Source: Mugil cephalus (lineage: Eukaryota; Chordata; Actinopteri; Mugiliformes; Mugilidae). From it: DNA of 64,000 nt. Positions 48,901-63,100 of this stretch are shown here, piece after piece; within the stretch, counting starts at the first letter, position 1; each line of letters starts with the position of its first letter. The position numbers and the translations under genes were made by a program. The stretch is from positions 10,490,501-10,554,500 of the forward strand of contig NC_061779.1 in NCBI RefSeq assembly GCF_022458985.1. Reading direction: 5' to 3'. Under the pieces are notes generated by a model. The model ran no database searches. It saw only the letters and a program-made list of their open reading frames with translations, and was not told where the DNA came from.

Positions 48901-51728
48901 GAAATTAATTATACTAACAATACCTTTGCTAATTAATGGCTCATGGCCATGTTTCCTCTAGTTTGAATACAATTGTCATAGCAGATGTAATTCTTTTTAT
49001 TAAGGGGTTAACCAAAGAATTAATCAGCTTAAAAAATCTATATCAACAGACTAATTAAAAAAAATAAATCGATTGAAGAATTGATTAAAAAAAAAACAAA
49101 GAATCATTTGTTGGAAGCCCTGATGCAACTTGATGAAGGCATCCAACTGAGGTGTTGATTCCAGTTTAGACACACAGTCAACTTTAAATGACTGTTTCAA
49201 GAACCCTTAAAATGTAAAGCAGAGCCTGGTAGACAAAGTTAATTTTACTTAAAGAAAGATATGATATGGACAGAATTCCAGCGGTGGCTCATGCTTTAAA
49301 CTCTGACTGCATTCATAACGATTAGTTTCTTTTTAATTTGTGGTTGCATTGATTAAAGCCCCCTCGGATGTGAGGACGTGAGGGTTGTCGTTGAATAAAA
49401 TTTTCACATACATTTTGCAATGGAGCCCCTCATCTTACATTCACATGGAGCCGTTTAAATGACAGATGTTTTCAACTCAAACCTGAAATGGAAAAAGATT
49501 TAATCTAACACATGCACCTAAGAACAAAAGAGGGAACGTGGGTTTACATGTCATAAGCCAATTATGATCAACTATGATCTCTTTACAAGAGGCTGGTGCA
49601 TCTATCAAAGACCAGCATATTATATGATTGTCTTTATTATTTTAATCTGAGCAAAACAAAGAAAAAAATCACCAGCATGCCTGCAGCACTATTTTATTTT
49701 CTATTGTTTTTTTCTCTATAACATTCGTTGACCTCACTGCTGTGTTCTACTCTGACTAAGGATTTGTGTAGGAGGCCAAATAATATATTCACTATCTGTT
49801 AATAAGTAAAAACACATTGAGCCAGCCATTTGTCAGAGAGGACCGAGAGCACTCATTGTAACACACAACCAGTCTTCAGACCATCGTCTGTGAGCTCTTG
49901 TTCTGTCTTTCCCTCCTTATCCTGAAAGAAAAAAGGCTGACAAGTTGAAATGATGCCAGAAAAAGTTGTGCAGAGCAACGTGTACTTTGTACTGCTGTAA
50001 AAGTGAAAGTGTGACCTTTCTGTGGAAAGCTGAATGGAAAAAGTAAAAGGTCTGCGAGGCCGGCGATATCAGGCTCCCCTCTGAAGCGTGACACTCGGTC
50101 AATTGCGGGCTGATGCGATTTAGCAGAGACAAGGAAAAGAGTGATGGGGAAATAACAAGGCAGCTGGACCTCCTTCATTCACACACTATTAGTGATCAGG
50201 TAGCTTCCTCCCAGAGTTTTAAAGAGAGTGGGTGGGTTACGTTATCATCAATAACTATTTACAGTGAAGAGTGACTGCGCTATCATGTCATCCATTATTT
50301 ATACGCAAGTTAAAAGCATTAGTCATTTATTATTTGTGCCTGAAAGAGAGGCCGTCCAATGAATTCCTTTATATCGTCTTATATGGAGCACAGGCAGATT
50401 AATGCTAGTTACTTAAATGAATGTATGGATTTTAAATCTGAACATTTGTGTAATTAGTGTCTAATGATCCATTGGGAGCCATTAGGGAGTTCTCTTGTAT
50501 GGGTGGGTGGGCGCGTAGATGCTATCGCGCAGCTCCGCGCCCGGAGACGGGAGCCGTGTGGTGTATAGTTAAAATACAAGCAGATCATTCTCAGCTTGAA
50601 TAATGTAGAAAGAGTGCCATGTGGACAGAATACGGCTCGCAGTAGAGGATGAGCGCTGAATACTTTCACAGCGCTCACCCAATTTTCATTCTCCTTTAGA
50701 ATCTTTTGAGGGCAAAGACCGACCACGGTGCTGCATGAGCAGTTCCCCCTAAAATTCGAGCGACACGGGGGGTTCTTCAGATTGTGTTCTCTAAAATAAA
50801 ACTGACGTGAAAGAATGGGGAAATTGACCCAGAACACATCAGGGGTTTCTCATTGAAATGGTAGTACAACCTTCAGACTCTTAACTCCTGATAAAGAGTT
50901 TGTATCAGATATTCAGTAATTTAAGTTGAGAGTGTGGAAAATGGCCTCTAGAGGACTTTCTCTTGTGTATGCAAAGCCTGTGCCTGTGTTTCAAACCTTG
51001 TTCCTCTGATGAAAGAAAGACTTTTTTTTTCCCTCCACATTTTGATTTATGGTTTTATCACAAGCACTGTGCAGGCGAGTTTATTTATATTTCCTCACGG
51101 GTCACGCTGAGAAGTTATGCACCGAGTGCTTAAATACTTCCTCATTAAGAGGTTGGATAGAGCAGCGAGCACGACAAATTTGTAGTCTGCAATATGCTAT
51201 AATGGGAAAAGATGACTGCATTATTTATATCTACTTTCTGTGTATAGAGGTAGCTATTGTTAAGTTCCCATCCCCAGTCTCACGACGACGCATGTAACCT
51301 CCATGTGCGGCGCATCTGTATTGCAGAGGAGACTACAAGGCGTCTATCCCAGTTGAACTGATTGGGAATGTTTTAACACTGAATCCTTAATGTTCCTGAC
51401 AGCACCCTCTGGCAATGGAGTCATTTCATTTGCTACACCAGTTCATATTATGATTTTATTATGCTAACCCGGAGAAGTGCTTAATCCATATTTAGGCTTG
51501 TTGGTTGTAGAAAACCCGGACGCCACTGAACACAACTGAATGCGAGCCTGGGTGAACCTTCTGAAGCAGTGTAGAGGTGGAGTAAGTTGTGTTGACAGAT
51601 GATCACACGCAACTGAGACAAATTTCTTTCGAGCTGTTCGGTAAATACATGACAGGGGCTGCTAGAAATGTCTGAAACCCAACTTCTTTTCATCAGCCCG
51701 TCGATTGCTGCGATTCCATTATCGCTAG

Positions 51729-51889
51729 AAATGCGCAAAACTTAAATATCGCATTAAAAAACTTGTAAAACCTCTTCCTTAAAGTGAAGTCTCGCGTGAT
51801 GACAATTTAAGAGAATTATGGGATATCACGAGACAAGACTTTACAAGAGTTATGGCTCATAAATATGGCTTTTATTTTGGAAACGCAAC
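51729..51889 (+). repeat. miniature inverted-repeat element, in-window family A, copy 2
   Basis: It shares a 22-nt identical core (51806-51827, containing AGAGAATTATGGGATATC) with copy 3 (60284-60305), and ACGAGACAAGACTTTACA with copy 1 in degenerate form. It ends TTGGAAACGCAA. It is internally shorter than copy 1. Confidence 0.6.
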
Positions 51890-54800
51890 AACTGAAAGGC
51901 AAATGGCATCCGCTGTGGTTATGTTGTGTTGTTGGACAGAATTACGTTAAAAAAATATATACACATATTTATGTAATGGTTCCCAAATATGAATCCCCCT
52001 GCTCTGTTTTATAGAAATCCTTCCCTGTGTGTTGCCATTCCACACGTAATGGAAAAAGTGGTAAATGCGCTAGTCACATGATGTAGCTTAGCAGAACGCC
52101 TCAGCTATTTGTCATTGTTGTGAAGCCCATCATGGGACCTTGCACGAGAGTCCTTTAAAGTAAGTGCTCCGTTCTCTCGTTTTGGCAGCGCCGCCACACA
52201 AATGCATACACCTCGCACAGCAAATGCGAATAACAAATACGGTAGTTTAGCCCGTCGTGTTTCCGCGGCATTACATTTATATACCCGGCTGTAATGTGAT
52301 ATCTTAAAACTCCTAAATCACGAAAGAAAACGCTGCCGTGCCTCAACTCCGCTCTCCCCTCTTTATTTACTACAGTGTCTGTAATTATTTCGCAGAGTGA
52401 TTATTGGCATGTAGTCAGTAAATCCTCGCCTGTACTGATCACGCTGGTGCTCTGCTGAGATGAAGCGGTTATACATTAAATGTCGTGCCATTTGCAAGGC
52501 TGCGCCTCGAACAGCACTTTAACAGAGCCTTCCCGGCGCCGCTCAGCGTGTTGTGAGAACGCTTCAGTGTCACTGTTTATGCTTGGGTCATTAAGATCAT
52601 TGTCTTAACAGTGTTGCCGATTCTCGCGTTTATGCCTTTAAGACGACAACAAGAAATTACTAGACGGAGCGATCCAACGCGTCAGTGCGAGTGTAAGTTA
52701 AAGGTCGAGGATTTCGCATGTGGATGAGCGCGTCTATAAATGAACACCTCTACGTCCGCGATGCAGACACTTGCGGCTAGGTATTTCTTACTCCCCTTTA
52801 AGGAAGCGGCAAATGTCACCTCGATTTTCGTCGCGACTGCCGCGTTCTCTGCTCCTTTACAAAATCCTGTGCACACACAACCGTGAGTTTTATTTTTCGT
52901 GACACTTACTTTCAGTTGAAAATGTGTAATTTACCGTCACGCCAGCGGTGCCAAGGATGTTAAGGCAGGTTTAAAATAGGGCTTGTTTATGTGTGTTTGC
53001 ATGGATGAATGTGAATGTCTCTTGCCTTTTGCTTTCCCGATGTGTTTGCGCCGTGACTCATAATAATCCATTTGCTTTAAAGCGCTTCACCATCCCATCA
53101 GATTTGGGCACAAAGCCAGCTCTCGTACGCGCGTTATTTCCAGGCGGTTGTGAAGATATGCAGAGCTCCGGTTTTCCATCCTCCAATTCTCAAACTCTGG
53201 AGATGTTTTGATGTCCTCAGCTGTCTGCGCTTTTGAGGTTCAAGGAAGGGCTCTAATGTTCAGTGAATTTGAACGAGGCCTTGTTCAGGGATGTGCAAAG
53301 TAACCCACTCCACTCGTACAGTCTGCTCGCTCTCCTGCTTCCATGGCCACTGCATGTTCTGTCTCGGGAGGGAAACAGAAGGAGCAGCAGTTTTGAGTCA
53401 TAAGTCTTTTTTATTTATCAGTTAGGCCACTGTGAAGGATATTTATAAGCAGTAAAATCACCTAATATGTGTCGAGTGTGTGGTCATGTATGCGGTATAG
53501 ACCTAAGTGTCGCTGCTGTGATCGTTGAGGTGATGTTGTGTGAGATGTTGCTGAGACATCTCGCCATCATCACATTAAGTTCTCGGCTTGGATACACTGC
53601 ATTAGGTGAAATCCTTTAAACCGCTTAAGCCGAAATTTACTTTTCTGTCCAAATTCTCAAATGCTGCGTCGGTTATATTAATATTATAAAAAGTTTTAAT
53701 ACCCATACATGGTGCTTGAGAATGTCAGGAGGTGTCTGGAGCCCCGGCTTACATTTTTGCATATCTGCGCACAGAAAGACCTCAGCCGTCTGGCAGGCTG
53801 CGACACGGCACCGTCTTCCTGCGAGGCAACACTGTTAACTGTGGCAGTGAATGAACAGAATAAACGAAGAAGAAAATGAGCTGTCATTTCACATTGCTAA
53901 CTCTCATAAATGGGCTGCAAATCAGTATCTGTATTAGTTGCCAGCTAAATCCAGTAACGTACAGTAGCTCCTGGCGACAAAATAGTGAAATGCTTCGTCG
54001 GATTTATTTACATTCAGGCAAAGTTCTTGCACAGCTGTTGCGTGTACACAACATTAAGCACTGATGCCCCAGAAGAAGCCTTAATTTGGTTAATGACAAA
54101 AAAAAATATATTAAAAAGTGTTTCTTATTTGATATAATATTCAAAAAGAGGTTTGTTGTTGCTGGTAAAGAAAATCAGCCGCTGGCTTTTATTACTGAGC
54201 ATTGAACATAAAAACATCTCATTTTGTAAATGGAGATGTGCTAAACAATCCATTATCATATACTGTCAGCTTGCGTATGAAATTTTGATTACAATTATGA
54301 CCAAATATTCAGCTGTTCTTATCTTAAAAGCAGCATCCCTAACATAATGTACTGTTATTGCAAACTAATGCTGTTATGTGGGGAGATGAAAAGCCACGCG
54401 AGAATGCACTGAAGCCCAAATGTGGCACGAAGATTGTATAAAGGGTTCACGATTGTCGTCGTCGATTTCACATTTCTAGACATAATCAAATCCAAGCCGC
54501 AGTTTCTGCGCGCGGCGCTATTTGTTTTCAGTAACAAAGGTCATACGCGACAATCGCTTATTCGAAACGGTGGATAATGCCGACGACTGCCGCCGCTGTA
54601 AAACTCTTGACAGTTGTGCTCGCCGCGTGTACTTTTTAAAGATGAACCACACAATGGTCTTTATGTAGTCCGTGTAGCTGAGAGTCTTTCCATTATGTGA
54701 ACATGAAGTCGTTTTCCCTTTGCAACCAGATGAAGTTGAGGAGTGCCTGAAAATCAAAAAGAAGAGCCACTGACCCTGAGCGTCTAGATGGGGACGACAC

Positions 54801-56077
54801 AATCCTGTCTCTGAAATTGCAAGATGTTGCTGGATTAGTGGCGCAACACGGAACCTGCTGCGTGTTTTGACCCGCTGCAAAACGCTGAAGTGGTGCAGGT
54901 GAGGGGAAGCGTGTTTTCGTTTGTAATGTGTTCACCTGCAGCCTGATTGAGCAGGTAGAAGGGCACCGATAATTTGGGCGAGGGATCACGTTTGAGCGCT
55001 CCACGTGCCGGTATTAATAGACCGAACCGCGGGAGGAGGTGTTGGGTGAGCGAAAGACACAGTGTAAAGGGATTAAAGTGGCCGGAGCTGAATGGAAGCG
55101 GAAGTGGGAACCTATTTACTTCAGTTCCTGGAGTCTGACAGAGGCTGTTCAGGCGGCAGTGAATGCAGCACAGGTGATATGGAAAAGAGCAGTGGGCTGA
55201 ATTACACTCGGCTGATGAATAATCCACCAGCCTGGCGGAGTCGCGGGCGCTCCGTGGAAGGCCGCCGCTTGAGGAGGAAGCCGGAGGGGACGGCCGGAGG
55301 AGGCCTGGGGTGTCTTTGTCGCTGACCTCATCGGGCACAGAAAGTGGAAGGCAGACACGGAGAGTGTCTCAGTGTGAGTCTACGGGGAATTCTTTTAAAG
55401 TTTCGGCTTTTTTCATGGACTCTTGTCGCGTCTCCTTGCTGTACGTCAGAAGGCGCAGACAGCTTCCATTTTCCCGAGCCCTTGAAGTAAAGGGCACAAA
55501 CCAGTCGGAGGACATTTCACACGTTTCCTGTTCAGTAGTCCATCAGTGCTGCTGTACACCCTCGGCGCCTCTCTGTGTTTCTGACTCCCTTCTCGCATCC
55601 ATTGATGGATTGAATGATCTGAGTGTATGAAGAATCAATATAACAACCCTGTGAGTGCTCTTCACATTGATTTTTCACGGACTGTAGTTTATTTATTAAC
55701 AAGTAGCAGGTTTTTTTTATTCTTTGGGAACGAGTGCCCCTTCGTGACCCCGCGGACAAAGGACGGAACCGAAGTCGCGGACCTGCACTCGGTGGCGCTC
55801 ACAAAATAAATTGAGCTGGGAGAAAGTGATGTTGTTTTTTATTTATTTATTTATTTTTACACAAGATTGTCAAGTGTGCCTTGTGTGCGCTGTTCACCTC
55901 CGTTCGGAAATTGCTTTTAAAATTTTATGACATGTTAATCAAGGGGACATGCCGCCTTCAGGCATAAAGTAAAGGCCAACAGCACTCAGTTTGTTCTTTT
56001 GCAGCCCGACACTATGAATACTAAACACTCCAACAATCTCAGCATTTCTGAAGATGTCCATTTGTGATGAAGCGTTT

Positions 56078-56107
56078 TCATTTTTTTTTTTTTTTTTTTT
56101 TTTTTTT
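56078..56107 (+). repeat. long poly-T tract
   Basis: About 29 consecutive T in the furin intron. Similar tracts occur at about 37499-37525, 57210-57229 and 63399-63410; the flanks carry no clear retrotransposon. Confidence 0.8.
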
Positions 56108-56871
56108 CAACTCTCTCGGCCTTTCTCTTTATTTGCATAATGCTGTACTTCATTGCCTGAGCCCTTTGTTCACTCACCACGGTGACACATTTGTTTCCAT
56201 GGCCGCTTCCTACCCAAGGAGCGCTCGCTCTGTTCCCCCCGTTCAGAGCGCCTGTTCATCTCTATCCTGTTCCCCCACGGCTCAAAAATTAACCCGGTTT
56301 GATCTCGGCCCTCTGCTTTCCGCCGAAGTCGTGTTCGTGTATCGCAACATCCTCTCCTGCTTCCCCCCCCACCCAACCCCCCACCCCCCGTGGCAAACGG
56401 AAGAGGCCCCCGGTGGCCCCAGCTTCAGCAGAGACTTTTGTTTACCAATGTATCTGAACTTGTATTAGTTTTTCCCTCATCTCCTCTCTGTTTCTCCCTC
56501 TAGTCCGTGTCGCTCTCTTTTGTTCTCCGTCTCTATTTCTTGCTCAACGAATGGTGACAGCAGCATTTCATGGAGTGATGCCGAGCTCCCTTCACCCATG
56601 GGCTTGTCAGATCATTGCTCTGTAATTCCGGGGCAGGTTAACTGTATGATTACGGATTACCACCTCAAGATGAGACCCCTCGCAAAGAGTAATGGATTCA
56701 ACTCTCTCTCGGCTACATGAATATTACACACTCTGGGAAAGCACAGTTGGGGTTGCGAGTGTACTAATTTTGTTAGCACATTGCTGCTACCAAGACAAGG
56801 GATTTGAGACTCGAGAATCACCTCGGAGGAATAGATCTCAAATTAAAAAGGCAGGGAGTGATTTGAAATAT

Positions 56872-56892
56872 TATATATATATATATATATAC
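56872..56892 (+). repeat. AT dinucleotide microsatellite
   Basis: About ten AT units followed by a short AC run. Confidence 0.85.
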
Positions 56893-57088
56893 ACATGCAC
56901 GCACTCCCTCACCAAAAGCTCTTTTTATCTCGCTCCCATTCTTAAGGCCATAGCTCAGAATCTTTGGTGCTCGTGTCCTTCCTTCACATGTGTGCATTTA
57001 CTTTGAACACCAACGTGTTCGTGTGAGTTGGAGATGTATCCGTGCCGTTCTCAGCGAGGTTTGGCTGAGTGATGATACAGCCCTGGGT

Positions 57089-57113
57089 TGTGTGTGTGTG
57101 TGTGTGTGTGTGT
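57089..57113 (+). repeat. TG dinucleotide microsatellite
   Basis: Twelve uninterrupted TG units. Confidence 0.9.
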
Positions 57114-60100
57114 CTCTCCCTTCCCTGTCCCTGCTCTGTCCCTTATCTGCTCTCTGAAAAATCACAGCACGGCGATAAGCTACGTCAGGAATTCTACTTT
57201 TCCTACAGTTTTTTTTTTTTTTTTTTTTTAAACGTCTGCGGCAAATTTTCATTTTCTGGTCTAATTTCTGTGTGGGTTAAGACATGGTGCAGATTCAGAT
57301 TTATTCAGATATGGAAATCCCAGGGGGTGATACTATCATTGATCGAGATTTCAAAGCAGTAGTTACAGAGCCACAGCTGTGTAAGTTTAGTCATATGGTA
57401 ATATTACCCTAAAGGTCTGAACTCTGTGTATCTGCTCTCTTAGAGCAACGCGCCTTTCGTAGGCATTTCTTATTCTTCCGCCTTCTGAATTGATCTGTCC
57501 TTGTATGATGCATTTCTTCTCCTGTTTAACTTTCATTTCTCTCCTTCCTTTCATATTCCACTATGCGCAACTCACCAAGAATAAGAATAGGCTTAGCTGG
57601 ACGCACAATGATTTAGCATCTCTGTTCCTTCAAGGTCTTTGCGTTTTTTTTGTTTTTTTTTCCCCCCTCTGCCACAGCTCTTTATTCACATTGAAGAACA
57701 AGTGTTCAGTAGCACATATTGGTTCACGCCGCCTTTGCCTTGTTTCATTATTTTTTTTTTTCTCCCCCCCGTGACTACTGGAGGGACACTGCTGGCAAAC
57801 ATTTTTGTTAGATGGTGGATTTTCATCCGCACTATTAGGATCGAGACGGGCGACGCTCAGAATCAGAGCTAAGACGCAAACAAATAATTACTCTTCATTT
57901 GAAAACACTCAATTAGCTCCCATTTCAGAGTAAAATAATGAGCTTTTCCCACTAAGCGGAAACCCCAGAGTTCCCGCCGTAATTAGTCCAAAAAAAAGAT
58001 GGCAGCCCGGTGGCTCGGTGGACGTCGGCCGGCGCGACTGTTTTAACAACCTCGGGACAATTTTCACACCGCGCCGACGCACAACGGCGCCCTTGCTGTT
58101 TGTGTAAACAGCAGGCAACAAAGAAAGCGCCCCTTCCTGTAGGGTTTTGCGTAAGGTTTTGGGTAAGGAACGGAAATGAAATGAAAGGCGAAATTAAAAA
58201 AAAAGAGGGAAAGCGAGAGGGGAGGAAGGAATGCGTGGCAATCAATGAGCTCTGCTGTGCCACTGACGTTTCTATCTCAGATGTGAAATAGAAGCTGCCC
58301 CTGAGTGGCTTCCTACAGTACAAAGGAGCAGAAGCACTTATGTGCATACTGAAGCATTTTCCATTAATTTCAGCAAACTGTATATGGTATTAGCGGTTGT
58401 GAATTATGTGTTGAGAGATAATTACTGTTAATGCTGTTGTGACTCTAATCAACCGCTGACGACACTGTTTTCCTTTGAAAGATAAGTTTGATTGACACCC
58501 ATTCCAATAAGGTCGATTTGCCTCTCTGCACTTTCCCAAAGCTTAAGGGGATACACTTAATGTGAAACTGTGTCACAGTCAATATCAGCTTAGTGGATCT
58601 TTAAGCTCCCAGGCTGGATATTCAGTATTTGTATTCAGTCCCCATGCCGAATGCATACCAACATACACATGCCTTATAGCATAAGACAACTGGAATCCAC
58701 ATTCTCATTCTCAGTTTGTGCCCTACCGCCTCTCTGAATGTGGAATTGTTTTGAGCCTCTCTGCAGAATTACAGATTGGTGATACGAAAAATTAGATTTT
58801 ATTGTGCGCCTTTCCCGTCACCATTTTCCATCGTTTGAATAGACCTCAGACGAAACAAAATTCACACGCGCTTTGCCCTCAGTAGTTTGATGAGGGGGGG
58901 GGGAATCACCCCGCTTCAAATCAGTTTGTAGCATCGGAGAGATGCCTTAACACTTGCATCCGCATACACTGCGATGTACAATAACATTAGGTTACAGCCC
59001 AGCGGAAGCTTGCTACATTTTTCTTTTCAGCACCACCGATCTGAAGCCAATCCCCTCCGGCCAATATTGACTTGTAGCTGGAGGTGGCGAGAGAGCAAGG
59101 CAGCCACCGTAGCGCGGACCAGGACGGGACACGGCACAATATGGGATGTGGGGGGGCACACCATGACATTGAAGCCTTAGCAACCCCCCCCCTCCAGGGT
59201 GATGGCATCAGCAGATTGCTGAAACCCCCTGGTGGAGTGTAGAAAAATACTGTGACCTCTGATGTGGAACATCCTGCACTAAACGTCATCTTTTAACTTT
59301 TATTGCCCAACAGTGAGTCATGGGTAAAGAAAATACGTTCGGGATCATTAGAGGGCTAAAAATCCGAAGTAAAAACAAGGACGTGGTGAGGATTGTAAAA
59401 AAACAAGAGCAACTTGTTGACGTTCCTTTGATGCTCCACGTGACTCAAAGACTCACGGAAAGGTTTTGATAAGCGATTTTCGATGTCAGGAGCACTCAAA
59501 CTCAGGCAAGAGTAGACTCCCACATCTGTCTGTATCACACCATTGCACATCCTTGTAAGTTCAAAGTTGCTCAAATTGCAGGCTTCAAATACTTGACATT
59601 CCCATCAGAAGAACCCAATTTGGACAAATCTCCGTTCATAAATAATGTCTTTTTAAAAAAACGAGCCATTTTTATTTGGCTGTTGCGGGAGGTTCCAACC
59701 GAGGTGGCCGACACAGAGGAATATTTTTCCATGCTGAATGCAAATTAACATAATATCACAGATCTGCCCTGGCTTGCGGATGCACTCTCGCTAAATCCGC
59801 CACGAGAGACGACCGTCCCATCGGGACATGGGGACTTTTAGTATTTTACATCTACGTTCCTCACAACAAGTCTGTATTTCAGGGAGTGATTTCTAAGTAC
59901 ATTGGCCCCGATGTTCAGGCTCTTTTAACATTAACGGAGATAAGCCAAACATTTAAGGTGTGAAGATAAAATGAGCATTTCTTAATAGTTGTAAGCAGCA
60001 TACTGAGTTAAGAAATTAGTTTAAAATTAAGCTTCTGACAGTATACATACGTTAGATGTATTATACCAAAGAAATACTGTTCAGCAGTTATTAAATAAGT

Positions 60101-60126
60101 AAAACCTGCAATAAAGGATAAAACAT

Positions 60127-60390
60127 CTACATTTCAAAAAAATGCTCAAATATTGCTAAAATACTTTTACGCTCTTATATCAGTATAAAAGTGTGTCGCA
60201 GCAGTGCAATGGAAACACTTGTTCAATGGAGATGAGGCAGGGAGTCATGTGACCATCCTCCTCAAAGTCGTGTGTGATGAGATTTTAAGAGAATTATGGG
60301 ATATCGTGAGATGGGACTTCGCAGTGCAAACACATACGAAGTGCGATTGTGTTTCATTGAAATTTCTGAAATATCGCTTTTATTCTGCGG
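60127..60390 (+). repeat. miniature inverted-repeat element, in-window family A, copy 3
   Basis: CTCAAATATTGCTAAAATAC matches copy 1 (CTCAAATATCACTAAAACAC). The 22-nt core at 60284-60305 is identical to copy 2, and GAAATATCGCTTTTATT matches the copy 1 right part. An extra segment at about 60190-60260 is not in the other copies. Confidence 0.6.
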
Positions 60391-61854
60391 AGCTGCTGTG
60401 CAGTCACAGAGCTTCGAAGAGCTGGGAATCATGCTTCTGTCCACTCTTCAGGTCCAAATCAAACATCCGTTGGGTTCGCTCGGTTTTCTCGTGTCCTGAC
60501 CGGCTCCTGAGGGAAATATGTGGCTCTCTAATTGCTGAATGCTCCACTCTATTTACCAGCTAGTTACTCTTTCTCTCTGCTTTTTTTTTTTTTCTGCTGA
60601 GCAGGCAGTGGAAGTTACTGCCTCCATCATAAAAATATCAATATATGCTCTTTAAAGCGGAGGGAAAAAGGGGTTTGAATAAGAATGGACATTTCTTCTG
60701 TCGCCTGGGCTGATCTGAGCCAGTGAGAAATAGATCCCCAAAGATTCATGCTGTTTTTTTTTTTTTGTTTTTTTCTTTCTGGTTTTTTCGGGTTGTAGCT
60801 GCAAATTCTGAAAAATAGTAACTATTGAAATGGGGCGATTCTCAGTAAAATTCTGGACTCAGTGGATGAGAAACATGAAGACTGTGAAATGTGAGCTTAA
60901 GTTGTCGATAGCCGTGGAGCTCGCGTCTTTCGGAGAGAGGATAAAATGACATTATCACGCTTCTTTTATCATGTTTAAAAAAAGAGTAATGAGAGTTTTA
61001 TTTTCTTTACAACTTCATACATTGATAAATCCATTCTGTTTTTTTTGTTGTTGTTTTTAAATTTACCCGATTTTGTTAAAACTCTATTTTAATTTTGGAA
61101 TCTTTCATTCACATTTGATATACTGTCAGATACTGTACCTCAGTTTAAGTTCTGGTTGAGTGAGCTCATGGTATATTATATAAATTATATTATATTATGG
61201 TATATTGTATATGGAAAAGGTCAGATATAGCATGATGGACAATCTTAATAGATTTTCGGATATATGGCCTTGATAAATATAACTCTGTTCTTGACCAGCA
61301 AGGGAGTTCATAGAGTGTCATCCACCTTTACTATCTCTGTTCAGTACTTGTGCTAAGACTCTAGTGTCAGTGATGCATTTTTTAAATCTGCCCTGTTTTG
61401 TTTTTGTTTTGTTTGCTGTTTCTTCTTTGTCTTTTTTCTGTGTCTGTTTTTTGTAACTTTTTTTTATTTTTTTTTATATACAAAATTCTAATATAAAAAT
61501 ATATATACATAAATATGCTGTTATTTTACACATTTTAAAGAGTTCAGCCTTCTTGCTGACCAGCCATGTTGTCTTATTTTGATGAAATGTTTCAGAAGGA
61601 TGCAGAGGTCCAGTGTGGTGGGTAGTTTTGGTTTTGACCAGATGGGAACCTCCGGGCATGCCTTACATATTCCCTCACATCTCACTGTTCACCCACAGAG
61701 CAAACATGAGATATATATTATATATTTCCGAAATTTTTTTGGTATCACACTGCAAACTATACCTGTACCAGTATCTTTTGTCAACTTAGATAAACATCCT
61801 ATAATGTCGCATTCCTTATTTTTGATTTAAATATATTGTTTTTTGTGCAAAATG

Positions 61855-62590
61855 ATTACAGCATATCGTGGTGATGACCCAACAAGACTGAATACTGTTC
61901 CCACAAAGTTAGAACTAAGCGGGACAAGCCCAACTCCTTAAAGACAACCTTGCACCATAATCCCTAACCTAAACTTCAAACTTGACACAATACAGTCAGA
62001 CAAGTACCGTTCTCCTGGCAACCTCCATACTCAGATTTGTCCATCGGATAGCCAGATGGAGAAGCTTGATTGATTCTAAAGTCCAGTGAGGGCGTTCTGC
62101 ACAACGCTGCCTCCCACGCTTTGCAGTCCACTTGGTGATGTATGGCTTGGATGCGGCTGCTCGGCCATGGAAACCCATCCCACGAAGCTCTCTGCACACT
62201 GTTCTTGAGCTAATCTGAAGGCCACGTGAAGTTTGGAGGTCTCCGATTGACTCTGCAGAAAGTTAACTATGCTCCTCAGCACCCACCGACTCCGCTCTGT
62301 CATTTTACCTGAGCTGCTGTCGTTCCCAATCGCTTCCGCTTTGTTATGACGCCACTGACTGAGTTGACTGTGGAATATTTAGTAGCAAGGGCATCGCTGG
62401 ACTTGCGGCACAGGTGGCATCCTATCGCAGCACCGCACTGGAATTCACTCAGCTCCTCTTTCGCAAATGTTTGTCGAAGAACCAGTACGCAGGTGCTTGA
62501 TTTTATACACCTGTGGCCGTGGAAGTGACTGGAGCACCTGAATTCACTTATTTGGATGGGTGAGCGCGTACGGTTGATATAATGCATTGT
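61855..62590 (-). mobile_element. second Tc1/mariner transposon relic, transposase on minus strand
   Basis: The complement of a different common teleost Tc1-like transposase: GACAAGTACCGTTCTCCTGG, CACTTGGTGATGTATGGCTT, GCTCGGCCATGGAAACCCAT and CGAAGCTCTCTGCACACTG. The right edge (TTATTTGGATGGGTGAGC ... ATATAATG) is a decayed terminal repeat. Frameshifts break the frame, and the 3' half with the catalytic centre is largely missing. Confidence 0.75.
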
Positions 62591-63074
62591 AAGTGTCAGA
62601 CCGACGGCGTTCAAGGTGCAGACATGGGCGGCAGTTGTAGTCAGTGTTCAAGCTTCAGTTACCTTGCAGAAAAGCAGCTTCTTTTGTGTGAAATGCCACA
62701 ATATGTATTCAGGTCAAGAATGTAGGTTTCATTGCTGCAAAGCATTACTTTCCACTCGACTTTCACCACATATTAGTCGACAAACCGCTAATTAATTGAC
62801 AAAATAATTGGTAGATTACTTAGAAAATTGCTATTAGTTGTGGCCTTAGTTCCTTGAGTTATTTTGAATATTATTTTGTTCAGGGCTACATTAATGTACG
62901 GACCAGATTGAAATGGGGGGGGTTATAATAGCTACTGTAAGAAACGCATGAGACAGCAACTTCTGGCAGTGCCCAGTGCAGAGTGTAAAGGGCAGTGGGC
63001 TTCTAATGCAGACTCAGAGCATAGAGGCAGGGTGACTAATGACCTACAGTGCTCTCAATTATTATCTCCCACAT

Positions 63075-63100
63075 GCACACACACACACACACACACACAC
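63075..63100 (+). repeat. CA dinucleotide microsatellite
   Basis: About 13 CA units ending before CTACG. Confidence 0.9.

Noticed and set aside
54835..55338. 167-codon minus frame in the furin intron
   Set aside because: CpG-rich DNA gives few stops. The translation is Pro/Ser-rich, and I see no family or splice signals.
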